Source: JAWKSY01 sp041402125
GTDB taxonomy: Bacteria > Planctomycetota > GCA-002687715 > DRQF01
NCBI GenBank assembly: GCA_041402125.1
Contig: JAWKSY010000001.1
Location: forward strand, 375,650 to 439,649
DNA: 64,000 nucleotides
Direction: 5' to 3'
The notes beneath the pieces are model-generated. The model was not told the origin of the DNA. It searched no databases and saw only the letters and a program-made list of their open reading frames with translations. A program made the translations under genes and the position numbers. Shown here piece after piece: positions 39,875-49,800 of the stretch (the first letter of the stretch is position 1; each line of letters opens with the position of its first letter).

Positions 39875-40455
39875 GCGAGGGCCTCCAGACCGACCCAGGC
39901 GAGACCGCAGGCGAGCCCGATCGCGAGGTTGTCGTCCATGCGCCAGGGCAGGGACTCCGCGAGGGCGCCGACGAGCGCGAGGACGAGGGCCGGACGGAGC
40001 GGATCGACGGGGTCGCCCGCGAAACGCAGGAGGCCGAAGATCGCGGCGGCGGCGCAGAGCGCGAAGGCGAGGCTGCCCACGACGGACTTCCGGCGGTTCC
40101 AGGGCCAGGTCGGCCCGCCGAGCGCGAGACCGACGAGGCTCGCGGCCGCGTCCCCCGCCGCGAGCGCTCCCCACACCGCCATCGCGCCGCGGGGGTAGGG
40201 AAGCAGGGCGATCGCGAGGAGGACCACGACGGGATAGAGGACGACGCCGCCCCAGCCGCGCTCGTCGGCGCGGAAGATCGGCGAGCGCGGCGCGAACCGG
40301 CGCCAGAGTCCGTTCGCGAGGACCGCGAGGGCGGCGAGGCTCGCCGCCGTGAGGCGCGGCAGGAAGGGGAGCGCGAGGGCGCCGAGCCCGACGCCGAGGT
40401 GCAGGACCTTGCGCGGCCACTCGCGGCGCAGGCGCTCACGACGCGTGGCGCTCAT
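39871..40455 (-). CDS. Dolichol kinase/VTE5-like CTP-dependent prenol kinase
   Basis: A 194-residue membrane protein resembling the SEC59/DGK1/VTE5 family, which phosphorylates dolichol, diacylglycerol or phytol using CTP. Family features are REWPRKVLHLGVG at the N-terminus, the GDAAASLVGLALGG motif and the basic WNRRKSVVGSLAFAL segment that follows, within about five to six membrane helices. VTE5 makes phytyl phosphate, the substrate of VTE6, whose homologue is encoded immediately downstream with a four-base overlap. Together they would turn free prenol into prenyl diphosphate for the UbiA enzyme. Confidence 0.82.
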   Translation of the reverse strand: MSATRRERLRREWPRKVLHLGVGLGALALPFLPRLTAASLAALAVLANGLWRRFAPRSPIFRADERGWGGVVLYPVVVLLAIALLPYPRGAMAVWGALAAGDAAASLVGLALGGPTWPWNRRKSVVGSLAFALCAAAAIFGLLRFAGDPVDPLRPALVLALVGALAESLPWRMDDNLAIGLACGLAWVGLEALA

Positions 40456-42227
40456 CGTCCGCCTCCGCCGTAGCCCAGCGTGCGCAGCGCGTCGAGCTGC
40501 TCGCGGGCGAGCGCCTCGGCATCGGGCCCGCGGCGCGTCCGATCGCCGAAGGTGGCGATGCGACGCGGCGGCACCCGCTCCCGGAAGTCGGCGGAGAGGA
40601 GGCGCTCGGGCGGTCGGCCGTCCTGATCCTCCGCGGTCGGGAAACCGAGCACGCGGAGGACGAGCGGCCCGAGGTCGGCCGTCGCGAGGCGCGCGCCCGG
40701 CGCGGCCGCGAAGGGCTCGCCGAGGAGGATCGCGACGCCGTCACCGTCCTCCCCGCGGCCGCCGAAGCCGGGCCCGAAGGTGAGGACGACGGCGTGATCG
40801 ACGACCAGGCGGTCGAGCAGGCGGGCGAGCGTGGCGTCGAAGTGGCCGAGCTGCGCGCGTCGCGCCGCCTCGTCACCGTCGAGGGCGACGAGGTCGAGCC
40901 CGGTGAGTCCGAGCACGACGAGGTCCGGCGGCGCTCCGCCCTCCCCGTCGAGGCGGTCGGACACCAGGCGGACGAGGGCCTCGTCGACCGCGACCTTGCG
41001 GGCGCCCCGCTCCATCCGGTCGAAGTCGGCCGCGACGCCGACCCAGGCCCGGCGGAGATCCTCGGGACGCAGGTCGTCGAGGGGCGGCGTCGCGCGCGCG
41101 GAGACGACGAGATCCCGGGTGGCGCGGTCCGAGACGAGCGCGATGCCGTCGTCGGGATCGGAGGGACCGCTCGACCAGGCGTTGACGGAGAGGACGCGAT
41201 AACGCTTCGCCGCGACGATCTCCGCGAGCGTCGGGAGTCGCCGCGAGCCGGCCGAGATCGGCTCGGTCCGCGCCTCGAGCGCGAGCGGCCACAGCGCGTC
41301 ACGGAGATCGAGGATCGGACCCCGGCCTCCCCAGCGGGCCCGGCGCGTCTCGGTGTCGCGGATGCCGTGGCGGGCGGGAAGGCAACCGGTGGCGGCCGTC
41401 GTCCAGATCGCGGGCGGCGGACCCGCTCCGGCTCCTTCGAGGGGCAGCACGATCCCGCGTTCGGCGGCCGCCCGCAGTCCCCGGAGTTCGCCTCGCGCCC
41501 GGGCCTCATCGAAGGCCCGGAGGTCGAGCCCGTCGACCGCGATCCAGGCCACGCGACGACCGGTCTGGACCACGTCGAAGGGGGTCGAGGGTCGAGCCTC
41601 GAGCCGCGCCGGAGCCAGCCCCTGCGCGACGGCGAGAGCGGCGCCGAGACCGAGGACGACGAGCGCGAGCACTCCGCCGCGGCGAGGGCCGACGCGACCT
41701 CGGGCACCGGCCGCGACCTGGGCCGCGAGCGCGAGGACGAGCGCGAGCGTCGCGGCCACGCCGAGGACGACGAGGAGCGCGACGAGATCCGGCCCCCAGC
41801 GCTCGCGACCCTCGGGTCGGACCTCGCGCAGCGCGAGCCAGGCCGCGCCGAGGAGCGCGGCGAAGACCGCCCCTCCTCCGAGCGCGACGAAGGCCCGCCC
41901 CCTCGGCGCGAGACCCCGCGCCGCGACCGAGGCGGCGAAGGCGGCCGCGCCGACGAGCGCCGTGGCTCCGACGAGCAGGAAGAGGCCGAGGCGGACGCTC
42001 CGCGCGGGCTCCTCGAGGAGGTGAGCGTCGCCGGAGGCGTGCAGGGCGAAGAGTCCGAGCGCGAGCGCGGGGCCGCCGAGCAACCCCGCCCGCACGGCGG
42101 TGCGGAAGAGCGTCCGCGAGCCGGTGCGACCCGGTCGCCCGAGGAAGCGCTGCACGCCGCTCTCGAGGTAGCCGTGCGCGCGCAGCGCCGACTCGAGATC
42201 CGCCGCCTCGCGGCTGTCCGGCTTCAT
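40452..42227 (-). CDS. Membrane protein with C-terminal alkaline-phosphatase-superfamily domain
   Basis: A 591-residue protein. The N-terminal third has about five membrane helices (from about residue 45 to 205), and the C-terminal part is an extracytoplasmic phosphodiesterase/sulfatase-like domain: VAWIAVDGLDLRAFDEAR near residue 230, IWTTAATGCLPARHGI as the likely nucleophile region, and VVLGLTGLDLVALDGDE further on. The late TFGPGFGG segment lacks the usual DHG metal-binding motif (expected TSDHG-type), so it may be inactive or divergent. Its stop overlaps the VTE5-like kinase start. A related two-domain protein is encoded at 43144-45372. The substrate is unknown. Confidence 0.75.
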   Translation of the reverse strand: MKPDSREAADLESALRAHGYLESGVQRFLGRPGRTGSRTLFRTAVRAGLLGGPALALGLFALHASGDAHLLEEPARSVRLGLFLLVGATALVGAAAFAASVAARGLAPRGRAFVALGGGAVFAALLGAAWLALREVRPEGRERWGPDLVALLVVLGVAATLALVLALAAQVAAGARGRVGPRRGGVLALVVLGLGAALAVAQGLAPARLEARPSTPFDVVQTGRRVAWIAVDGLDLRAFDEARARGELRGLRAAAERGIVLPLEGAGAGPPPAIWTTAATGCLPARHGIRDTETRRARWGGRGPILDLRDALWPLALEARTEPISAGSRRLPTLAEIVAAKRYRVLSVNAWSSGPSDPDDGIALVSDRATRDLVVSARATPPLDDLRPEDLRRAWVGVAADFDRMERGARKVAVDEALVRLVSDRLDGEGGAPPDLVVLGLTGLDLVALDGDEAARRAQLGHFDATLARLLDRLVVDHAVVLTFGPGFGGRGEDGDGVAILLGEPFAAAPGARLATADLGPLVLRVLGFPTAEDQDGRPPERLLSADFRERVPPRRIATFGDRTRRGPDAEALAREQLDALRTLGYGGGGR

Positions 42228-42250
42228 GGGCCTCGTCGCCCCTCCCCCGC

Positions 42251-43147
42251 CTATCCCTCGCGCGCCTCCAGGTACCGCGCGAGAGCGATCAGGTCCGCGC
42301 CGCGGCGACCGAGCGGCGCCAGCGCCTCCTCGGCCGTCCGATGCAGGCGGCCGATCGCCCGTCGCGACTCCTCGATCCCGAACAGGGACACGAAGGTGAC
42401 GCGGCGGCCGTGGTCCCGCGCCACGTCCTTCCCCATCTTGTCCGGATTCCCGGCGAGGTCCAGCACGTCGTCGGCGATCTGGAAGGCGAGGCCGAGGTTG
42501 CGACCGAAGCGACCGAGCGCGTCGGTCTCGGCCGCGCCCGCACCGGCGATGCGGGAGGCGCCCTCGAGGGCGGCGGTGAAGAGCGCCCCCGTCTTCATGC
42601 GATGGATCGCCTCGAGCGCGGCGAAGTCGGCGGTCGCGGGGTCGGCGGCGAGATCGGCCGCCTGACCCTCGCACATCCCGCGGGCGCCGAGGGCCCGATC
42701 GAGGATCGCCACGAGCTCGGCCGTCAGACCGGCCCGCGGGCGTCGCGTCCGCCCGGCTCGCGAGGCGGCGGCGAAGGCCCGCGAGACGAGCGAGACGCCG
42801 ACGAGGATCGCGTCCGCCTCGCCGATCTCCCGGTGGAGCGTCGGGCGACCGCGGCGGAGCTCGGCGTCGTCCATCGCGGGCAGGTCGTCCAGGATCAGCG
42901 AGGCCGTGTGCACGAGCTCGACCGCGACGGCGAAGGGCATGATCTCCTCGCGGCTCGCGCCGAGCGCCTCGCCGGCGAGGATCGCGGCCACCGGGCGGAC
43001 GCGCTTGCCGGGGGCGCGGAGCGCGAGGGCCTCACCGCGGGCGATGCGCCCCGCGGCGGTCTCGGCTTCCGCGACGACCTCGGCGAGCGCGGCCTCGACG
43101 GCGGCGCGGCGGACGAGGAAGGACTCGGGCGGGTGGGCGGCGCTCAT
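42251..43147 (-). CDS. Short-chain polyprenyl diphosphate synthase (IspA/GGPP synthase type)
   Basis: Condenses IPP with allylic diphosphates to give farnesyl or geranylgeranyl diphosphate. It has 298 residues. The first aspartate-rich motif DDLPAMDD starts at Asp87 and is followed by RRGRPTLH; the second is FQIADDVLD; GKRVRP near residue 47 is the IPP-binding segment. This DDLPxMDD form is that of bacterial IspA. The start overlaps the stop of the upstream gene (ATGA). In this array it would provide the prenyl diphosphate for the UbiA enzyme. Chain length cannot be told from the sequence. Confidence 0.93.
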   Translation of the reverse strand: MSAAHPPESFLVRRAAVEAALAEVVAEAETAAGRIARGEALALRAPGKRVRPVAAILAGEALGASREEIMPFAVAVELVHTASLILDDLPAMDDAELRRGRPTLHREIGEADAILVGVSLVSRAFAAASRAGRTRRPRAGLTAELVAILDRALGARGMCEGQAADLAADPATADFAALEAIHRMKTGALFTAALEGASRIAGAGAAETDALGRFGRNLGLAFQIADDVLDLAGNPDKMGKDVARDHGRRVTFVSLFGIEESRRAIGRLHRTAEEALAPLGRRGADLIALARYLEAREG

Positions 43148-45372
43148 CGGGCGAGGAGGTCCCGGCCCTCCATCTCGGTCGGGGCGGCGACCGCCAGCGA
43201 GCCGAGGATCGTGCGCGCGAGGTCGAGGATCGAGGGATCGTCGACCGCCACCTTCCGGTTCGAGAAGAGGATGCCGGGCACGAGCCCCGTCGCGACGCTG
43301 CAGTGATCGCCCGACCACTTGTTGAGGTTGGCCTCGACGAGCCCGGCCGGCGCCCGACCGGCCGCGGTGTCCCAGGAGACGCGATAGCCGCGCTCGAAGC
43401 CCACGACGAGGTCGGCGGCCTCGGTCGCGTGGGGGCCGGAGAAGATCTCCCGGCTCTTGCGCACCTCGCGCACGACGCGCGCGCCGGTCTCGGGGTCCCG
43501 GAAGGCGGTGAAGCGCGCGACGATCTCGTCCATGAGGGCCTCGGCCTCCGCCGGCGTCTCGACGATGCCCTCGGGCTCGCGACCGCGACGGTTCAGGTAG
43601 ATCTTCCCGAGGCCGAGCGAGTAGGCGCGCGTCCGCGCCCAGTCCACGTTCGCGAAGGGCGTCGCCACGCCGATGTCGGCGAGCCGGCCGCGCTCCCGGA
43701 GGCTCGGGTCCTTCAGCACGAGGTAGCCGTTCTCGACGAGCCAGGAGTTGATGTGGACCCCGCGCCGGAAGCTCGAGAAGCCGTGGTCGGAAACGACGAA
43801 GAGGTCCGTGTCCTCATCGACGTGGTGATCGACGGTCTCGCCGACGATGGCATCCATCCGGCGGTAGACGGCGGCGATGGCGTCGCGGAACCGGGGCGGA
43901 GCGTCCGGCGCGTGGAGCGGGTGCTCCGGATCGCGGTAGCGCCAGAACATGTGCTGCACCCGATCGGTCGCCAGCATCACACCGACGACGAGCCGGGCCT
44001 CCTTCGCCTCGAGCCGGCTGCGGATGAGCTTCCACCGGTTCTCGAAGCTGAACTCGAGATCGGCGAGGAAGGTGTCCTCGTCGATGAGCTCGTCCTTCAG
44101 CGGATTCGTCGCGATGGCCCAGCCGAGCGTCTCGTAGACGCATCCGGTCTCCTCCGCGAGCCGCCGCGCGAAGTCGCGGGGCGCGGAGATCGGCGGCGCG
44201 AGCGCGTCGAGCAGGGGCGCGGCCCGCGGATCGAAGTTCACCGGCGACGCGTAGGCCGAGAACTTCGGCGCCACGGAGGCGACGTGGAAGCGCAGCATGC
44301 CGCGCACCGAGATGAGCGCGTTCATCCGGAACTCGACCGCGAGCCAGTCGGTCCACTCCCCCGCCGCGGCGGAGACCTCCTCGCCCTGGCAGAGGAAGCG
44401 CGCCCGGCCGCCGGCCCGATCGAGGACGATCTCGAGGGGTGGTTCGATGAAGGAGGGCGCGCCGCCCGCCTTCGCCGGCGGGGCGGTGAAGTCGCGCGGA
44501 CCGTGGACCACGCTCGTCGCCCGCGCGGGATCGTCGCCCGCGAACTCGAGCAGGTGCATCTTCCCGCCGGTGACGGAGTCGGCCCGCCCGTCGATGAAGA
44601 GCTCGCGAGGCGGCGCGTTGACGGGATCGGTCCAGGTCTCGGGGTAGTCCTCGGCGTAGGTCGCGAAGGTCCCCCAGGTGGCGCGGACGTCGGGCGTACC
44701 GAGGCCCGAGAGGAGCTCGCCGTTCGGGAACTCCATCGCGGGGAAGGTGACGGGCACCTGGATGATCGAGCAGCGGTGACCGGCCGCGCCCGCGATCTCC
44801 CAGAAGGGCGTCCCGTCGCGCGCCGTCACCGCGAGGGGGATCCGCCGCGGCAGGAGGTCCTCCATCGCGCGGTGGAGCCAGATCCCCGCGGCCAGCCCGA
44901 GGCCGAGGGCGATCCACCGCGTCCAGCCGCGGCGCCCCGTGAGGAGCCGGAGGACGAGCCAGAGGCCGAAGGCGACGACGAGCCCGGCGAGGACGGCGAC
45001 GCCGGCGCGCTGGAGATCCGAGTCGAGCAGCGGACGCGTGTCGCGCCGGACGAGCGCGATGTCCGGGACGTAGGTGCCCGGGATGCGGTGCAGGAAGTCG
45101 AAGATCCCGGTCCGCCCGGGATTGCCGCCCACGCTGAACGCCGACCAGGACACCGGCGACTCGGCCGGATTAGTGGTCGCGAGCGGTCGGAAGGTGCCCT
45201 GCTCCGCGAGGCGCGCGAGGTGCGGCAGCTCGCCGGCGGCGATCATCTCCGAGATCAGCTCGGGATCGGCGCCGTCGAAGCCGAGCACGATCACGCGCCG
45301 CGCGGCATCCTGAGCGGAGACGCCGGCGGCGAGAAGGACCAGGAATCCGAGAACGAGGAGGCTCCGGCTCAT
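43144..45372 (-). CDS. Exported alkaline phosphatase family protein (type I phosphodiesterase-like)
   Basis: A 742-residue protein with a signal peptide (MSRSLLVLGFLVLLAAGVSA) and a metal-dependent phosphodiesterase/nucleotide pyrophosphatase core: VIVLGFDGADPELISEM at the N-terminus, the nucleophile region NPAESPVSWSAFSVGGNPG, DRVQHMFWRYRDPEHP, LFVVSDHGFSSF with the DHG metal ligands, and GDHCSVATGLVPGIL near the end. A membrane helix pair at about residues 110-160 is inserted, anchoring it. Homologues occur in Planctomycetota and Acidobacteriota as putative phosphodiesterases with unassigned substrates. ATG 45372 shares a base with the stop of the TPR gene, and the stop overlaps the prenyl synthase gene. 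Confidence 0.88.
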   Translation of the reverse strand: MSRSLLVLGFLVLLAAGVSAQDAARRVIVLGFDGADPELISEMIAAGELPHLARLAEQGTFRPLATTNPAESPVSWSAFSVGGNPGRTGIFDFLHRIPGTYVPDIALVRRDTRPLLDSDLQRAGVAVLAGLVVAFGLWLVLRLLTGRRGWTRWIALGLGLAAGIWLHRAMEDLLPRRIPLAVTARDGTPFWEIAGAAGHRCSIIQVPVTFPAMEFPNGELLSGLGTPDVRATWGTFATYAEDYPETWTDPVNAPPRELFIDGRADSVTGGKMHLLEFAGDDPARATSVVHGPRDFTAPPAKAGGAPSFIEPPLEIVLDRAGGRARFLCQGEEVSAAAGEWTDWLAVEFRMNALISVRGMLRFHVASVAPKFSAYASPVNFDPRAAPLLDALAPPISAPRDFARRLAEETGCVYETLGWAIATNPLKDELIDEDTFLADLEFSFENRWKLIRSRLEAKEARLVVGVMLATDRVQHMFWRYRDPEHPLHAPDAPPRFRDAIAAVYRRMDAIVGETVDHHVDEDTDLFVVSDHGFSSFRRGVHINSWLVENGYLVLKDPSLRERGRLADIGVATPFANVDWARTRAYSLGLGKIYLNRRGREPEGIVETPAEAEALMDEIVARFTAFRDPETGARVVREVRKSREIFSGPHATEAADLVVGFERGYRVSWDTAAGRAPAGLVEANLNKWSGDHCSVATGLVPGILFSNRKVAVDDPSILDLARTILGSLAVAAPTEMEGRDLLAR

Positions 45373-46304
45373 CACTTCCCTTCCGCGGGGCGGCGCCGCG
45401 CGAGCTCGGCGAGGAGGGCCTCGTCCTTCGCGGCCCGCGCCCGCCTCTCGATCTCGTCGAGGCCGGCCCGGGCCTGGACCTCGCCGGGGCTCGCCTCGAG
45501 CGCGGCGAGGAGGTAGTCGAGCGCCTCCCGGAGGCGACCGGCGTTCAATGCACCGTAGCCGAGCGCGACGCGCCCGGCCGCGAGCAGTCGCGCGCGATCC
45601 GCCGCCTCGGCCGCGCGCTGGAGCGACTGGTACTCGCGCGCCCAGCGCGCGGCCTCGTCCCGTCGACGCGCCTTCGCGGCCAGGCGGGAGAGCAGGTAGC
45701 GCGACGGGGCGTGAGCGGCGTCGAGCGCGGCGGCGCGCTCGGCGCCGCGACGCGCGGCCTCGTCCTCGCCGGCGCGGAAGTCGAGCTGGGCGCGCTCGTA
45801 GAGGGCCTCGACCCGATCCGGCCCGAGCGCCAGGCAGCGATCGAGGAGATCCCGGGCCTCCGCGGCGCGACCCCGACGGGCCGCGAGGATGCCCGCGCGC
45901 AGGAGCACCTCGGGATCGCGCGGCGCGAGCTCGAGGGAACGCGCGAAGGCGGTCGCCGCCTCGTCGGGACGCTCGAGCGCCTCGAGCACCCGCGCCCGGA
46001 GATGGTGGGTCTGGGCGTCCCGGTCGTCGAGCGCGAGCGAGGCGTCGAAGGCGGCGAGGGCCCCCACACTGCGGTCCGTCCGCATGAGGACCGCGCCCAG
46101 TCCGAAGTGGACCTTGGCGTCGCGAGGCCGGCGACGAACGAGCTCCCGGAAGCGCGGCTCCGCCTGCCAGTAGAGTCCGCGGCCGAAGAGCGTGCCCGCC
46201 TCGCGCCAGAGCTTCTCGTCGGCGGCCGGGTCCTGGACCCCGAAGGCCGAGGCGACGGAGGCGAGGACCGGGAGGAGGAACGCGACGGCGAGGAGACGCG
46301 CCAT
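45372..46304 (-). CDS. Secreted tetratricopeptide-repeat protein
   Basis: A 310-residue exported protein with a signal peptide (MARLLAVAFLLPVLASVASA) followed by about six to seven TPR units from residue 35 on, for example AKVHFGLGAVLMRTDRSVGALAAFDASLAL, read from about 65 to 95, and AGILAARRGRAAEARDLLDRCLAL. No enzymatic motif is present. It leads into the alkaline-phosphatase-family gene with a one-base overlap and follows an FHA gene by four bases, so all belong to one unit. Probably a periplasmic scaffold. Confidence 0.88.
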   Translation of the reverse strand: MARLLAVAFLLPVLASVASAFGVQDPAADEKLWREAGTLFGRGLYWQAEPRFRELVRRRPRDAKVHFGLGAVLMRTDRSVGALAAFDASLALDDRDAQTHHLRARVLEALERPDEAATAFARSLELAPRDPEVLLRAGILAARRGRAAEARDLLDRCLALGPDRVEALYERAQLDFRAGEDEAARRGAERAAALDAAHAPSRYLLSRLAAKARRRDEAARWAREYQSLQRAAEAADRARLLAAGRVALGYGALNAGRLREALDYLLAALEASPGEVQARAGLDEIERRARAAKDEALLAELARRRPAEGK

Positions 46305-46308
46305 CGGA

Positions 46309-46782
46309 TCAGTCGAGCAGGCCGCCGGCGTGGCTCCCGGAGGCGTTGGCGGCGAGTTCGTCCGCCGGGCCGGGGACGCCGCGCGCGGGCTTCACGATGA
46401 GGATCTCGCCCTCGCCGAACTCGATCCGGAGACCCTCCCGCCGCGAGCGGAAGTCGGACAGCACGCGCTTGTCGACGCGGTAGCCGTCCACCGCGGTGCC
46501 GTTCGTCGAGAGGTCCTCGACCTCGAGATGATCGGCGTCGAGCAGCGTGATCCGGATGTGGCGGCGGCTGATCTTGCGGTAGCTCGGGTGCTGATCGAGC
46601 GCCTCGCGACCGAGCTGGAGGCAGGCGTCGCTCCGGGCGACGGAGAGGTCACAGGCCCGCGAACGCCCGACGACGACCGACTGCCCGAGCCGGCAGTAGG
46701 TCCGCTCGCCGCGGAAGAGCCCGGCCGTGCCTTCGATCTCGGCCGCGAAACTCGTGTCGTACTGTGCGTTCTCGATGTCCAT
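46309..46782 (-). CDS. FHA domain protein
   Basis: A 157-residue cytoplasmic protein with a forkhead-associated domain from about residue 25 to 130: VVVGRSRACDLSV, the phosphothreonine-binding SRRH in YRKISRRHIRI, and LSTNGTAVDG. FHA domains bind phosphothreonine peptides made by Ser/Thr kinases, and a large PknB-like kinase gene lies 88 bases upstream on the same strand. A 25-residue N-terminal extension and an Ala/Gly-rich tail flank the domain. A TAAACT -10-like string lies 12 bases before the ATG, suggesting a very short leader. Confidence 0.92.
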   Translation of the reverse strand: MDIENAQYDTSFAAEIEGTAGLFRGERTYCRLGQSVVVGRSRACDLSVARSDACLQLGREALDQHPSYRKISRRHIRITLLDADHLEVEDLSTNGTAVDGYRVDKRVLSDFRSRREGLRIEFGEGEILIVKPARGVPGPADELAANASGSHAGGLLD

Positions 46783-46870
46783 GAGCCGGTGGTCAGTTTA
46801 CGCGGTCTTCACCGCCAGGGCGAATGCTCGCTGCCCCGTTTGTAACCGGTGAATTCCCGGGGGGTTAGCG

Positions 46871-49800
46871 TCATCGACCGTCACCCGGGTCCTGGCCGAG
46901 CCGGCCGGTCACGTCGAGATCGCCGATCCGCCCCGGCATGGGAAAGCGGATCTCGAGCGGGCCCGGGGCCAGCGGGCGCTCGAAGACCCGTCGGACGAGG
47001 CTTCGACCGTCCACGAGGAGCTCCAGGGCCCGACCCGCCTCCCGCCGACGCAGCTCGACGCGGTACTCCCGACCGGTGGCGAGGACGAGCTCGGGGGGGC
47101 TCGACTGCGCCGCGGCCACGGCCGCGCGATACCCGACGAGCTCCCCGCGCCAGGCGACGGCCTGTCCGTACTCGCGCATCTCGGACCAGTCGCGCTCGAG
47201 ACCGTGCCAGGCCTCGGCGAGATGATCGCCGCGGTGGAGGAGCCGCGAGAGCAGGAGGACCCGCCCCTCGCCGAGCGAGATCGAGAGCCAGCGCGGGGCG
47301 GCTTCGCCCTCGCCCTCGGGGCGGAAGGTGAAACCGAGGTCGAGGTCGGCCTCGGCATCGAAGCCGGGGTCGAAGGCGATCGGGACGAGCTCGTCGGGGC
47401 GGATGGAACCGGCCTCGCGACGGACGAGACCTTCCGCCTCGAAGCGATGTCCGGCCGGCGCCTTCACGAGCCCCCCCGCCTCGAGCCGCGGCCGGAGGTG
47501 CACGCGACGCGCGGCCAGGTCGAGGATCTCGATCGAGGCCGACTCGCCGAAGCGCGCGGCCAGCCCGAGCCGCAGTCCGGCCGCGCGATCGCGTCGCCGG
47601 TAGGCCTCGGCCAGCGCCGCGCCGTTCGGCTTCTCGGCTTCGAGGGCCGCGAGGTCGATCCCGGCGAGGAGGGCGCGGAACCGGACGTCGTCGTCGCGGC
47701 GGGCCGCGTCCTCCAGCTCGAAGCGGCGGCGCAGCCGCTCGCGCCCGGCCTCGTCCCGCACCCGCTCGTCGAACACGAGGGAATGCGCGACGATCTCCTC
47801 GATGAACGGAGCCGCGGGATGCGGCGGATCGAGGGAGCGCGCGCGGTCGAGGAGATCGAGCGCGCCGCCGGGATCCCCCGTCGTGAAGGCCAGCCAGGCC
47901 CGCGCGAGGAGCTCGTGCGGACGGGCCGGGGTCGGAGCCTCGAGGGCCAGGCGCTCGTACCATTCGGACGGCGCGAGCAGCTCGGAGTCAGCGGCGCGTC
48001 GAGTCCCTCGGCGACCACGCGCCGGCCGTCCGGGCTCCTCCGGCGGGCCCACGACGGCGTCGCGGACGACGCGGCGATCCGCGAGGCGCAGCGTGCCGAT
48101 GGGCCCGACGGGAAGGGCGGCGAGGCGGGCGCCGAGATCCTGCTCCCAGGCCGCGGCGAGCGCGAGGACGCGGGCGAGAGCGCGCAGGGACTCCAGCGTC
48201 GATCCCGTCCCGTCCTCCACCCCGTCGACGAGATCCTCCGCCCGGTCGGGAAGGCTCGACAGGGCCTTCGCGAGGAAGGTCCGCGAGTACTCCGGGCGCG
48301 GCGGTCGGGGAATCCGCGAGGGATGCGGGGCGTCGAAGGGATCCGCCACGAAGGAGAGCCCGGGCGCGCGCAGACCCTCGATACTCCTGAGCGTGTTGCG
48401 GACCTCGAGGATCGCGGCCCGCGCCGCCGCGTCCGCCGCCGTGATCTGCGCCCGGAGCTTCTGGCCGCGCGAGCGCGACGCCTCGCCTCCGCGCGCGAGG
48501 CGCGGCTCGAGATCCTCGAGCGCGGCGAGCGCGCGCCGGAAGGCCCGCGCGTCCGCCAGGCCCTCGATGTCGTCGAGGCGCTCGTCGAGACGGCCGTCGC
48601 GCTCCTCGCGCACGGCGGTCGCGACGTCGTCGCGCGCCGCGGCGAGGGCGCCGCGCGAGGCGGAATCCTCGAGACCCGATCGCACGAGGATCTCCTCGAG
48701 GCTCGCCGCGATCTCGGCGTCGGTCGGCGCGGGCGTCGCGCGACAGAGGGCATCGCCCCGTTCCTCGAGCGAGGCGACGACCTCGGCCACGCGCTCCTCG
48801 CGCAGGGTCTCGCGCCTCGTCGCGATCGCCGCGAGGCGATCCAGGCGGGCGCGATCGAAGGCCTGGCGGCGTCGTTCGGGGATCTCGGCCCAGGGGACGC
48901 CGAGCGCGCGCGCCCAGGCCGCGTGAACGCCCTCGTCGAGGGCGGCCGCCGCCTCGTCGAAGGCCCCGTAGCCGGCGAGACCCTCGGCGCGCGCGAAGAC
49001 GAGTTCCCGGGCGGCGGCCTCGCGACGGTCGATCTCCGCCGCGCCGGCCTCGTCCCCCTCGTCCCGATAGAGATTCGCGAGGGGACGGACGGCGAGCGGA
49101 GGCGGCTCCTCGACGACGGGCCCGACCTCTCCGCTCCGATCCCTCGCGAGATGGATCGCGCCGGCGGTGAGTCCGAGGACGACGGCGGCGATCGCGGCGA
49201 GCGCGGCCGTCCGGCGGCGGCGCCCGGCACCCGGCCTCGGCGCCTCCACCGGCGTCTCGCCGCTGAGCGCGGCGAGCGTGGCGAGGAGCTCGGCGACGTT
49301 GGCCGGGCGGTCGTCGGGGTCCTTCGCGAGCAGACGGGCGACGAGCGTCTCGAAGCCCTCCGACAGCTCGGGGACGAGTTCCCGCGCGGGCGGCGGCGCG
49401 TGGTAGAGGATCTTCGTGATGACCTCGGCGACGCGGGGCGCCTCGAAAGCCGAGGTCCCCGTCGCGAGGTGGTAGAGGGTCGCGCCGAGCGAGAAGAAGT
49501 CCGAGCGGATGCTCACGGCATCGGGATCGGTGGCCTGCTCCGGCGCCATGTAGGCCGGCGTTCCGATCGCGCGACTCTTCGTGCGGTAGCGGGCGTCCCA
49601 GGTGACGGTCGCGAGGCCGAAGTCGAGGAGCAGGACCCGCCCCTCTCGATCGATCATGACGTTGCCGGGCTTGATGTCGCGATGCACGAGACCGTCGGCC
49701 TCGAAGCGGAGCAACGCGGTCGCGATCTGCCGGGCGATGTCGAGGACGCGCGCCTCGTCGAGTCGCCCCTCCGCGGCGAGGATCTCCTTGAGCGTCCGCC

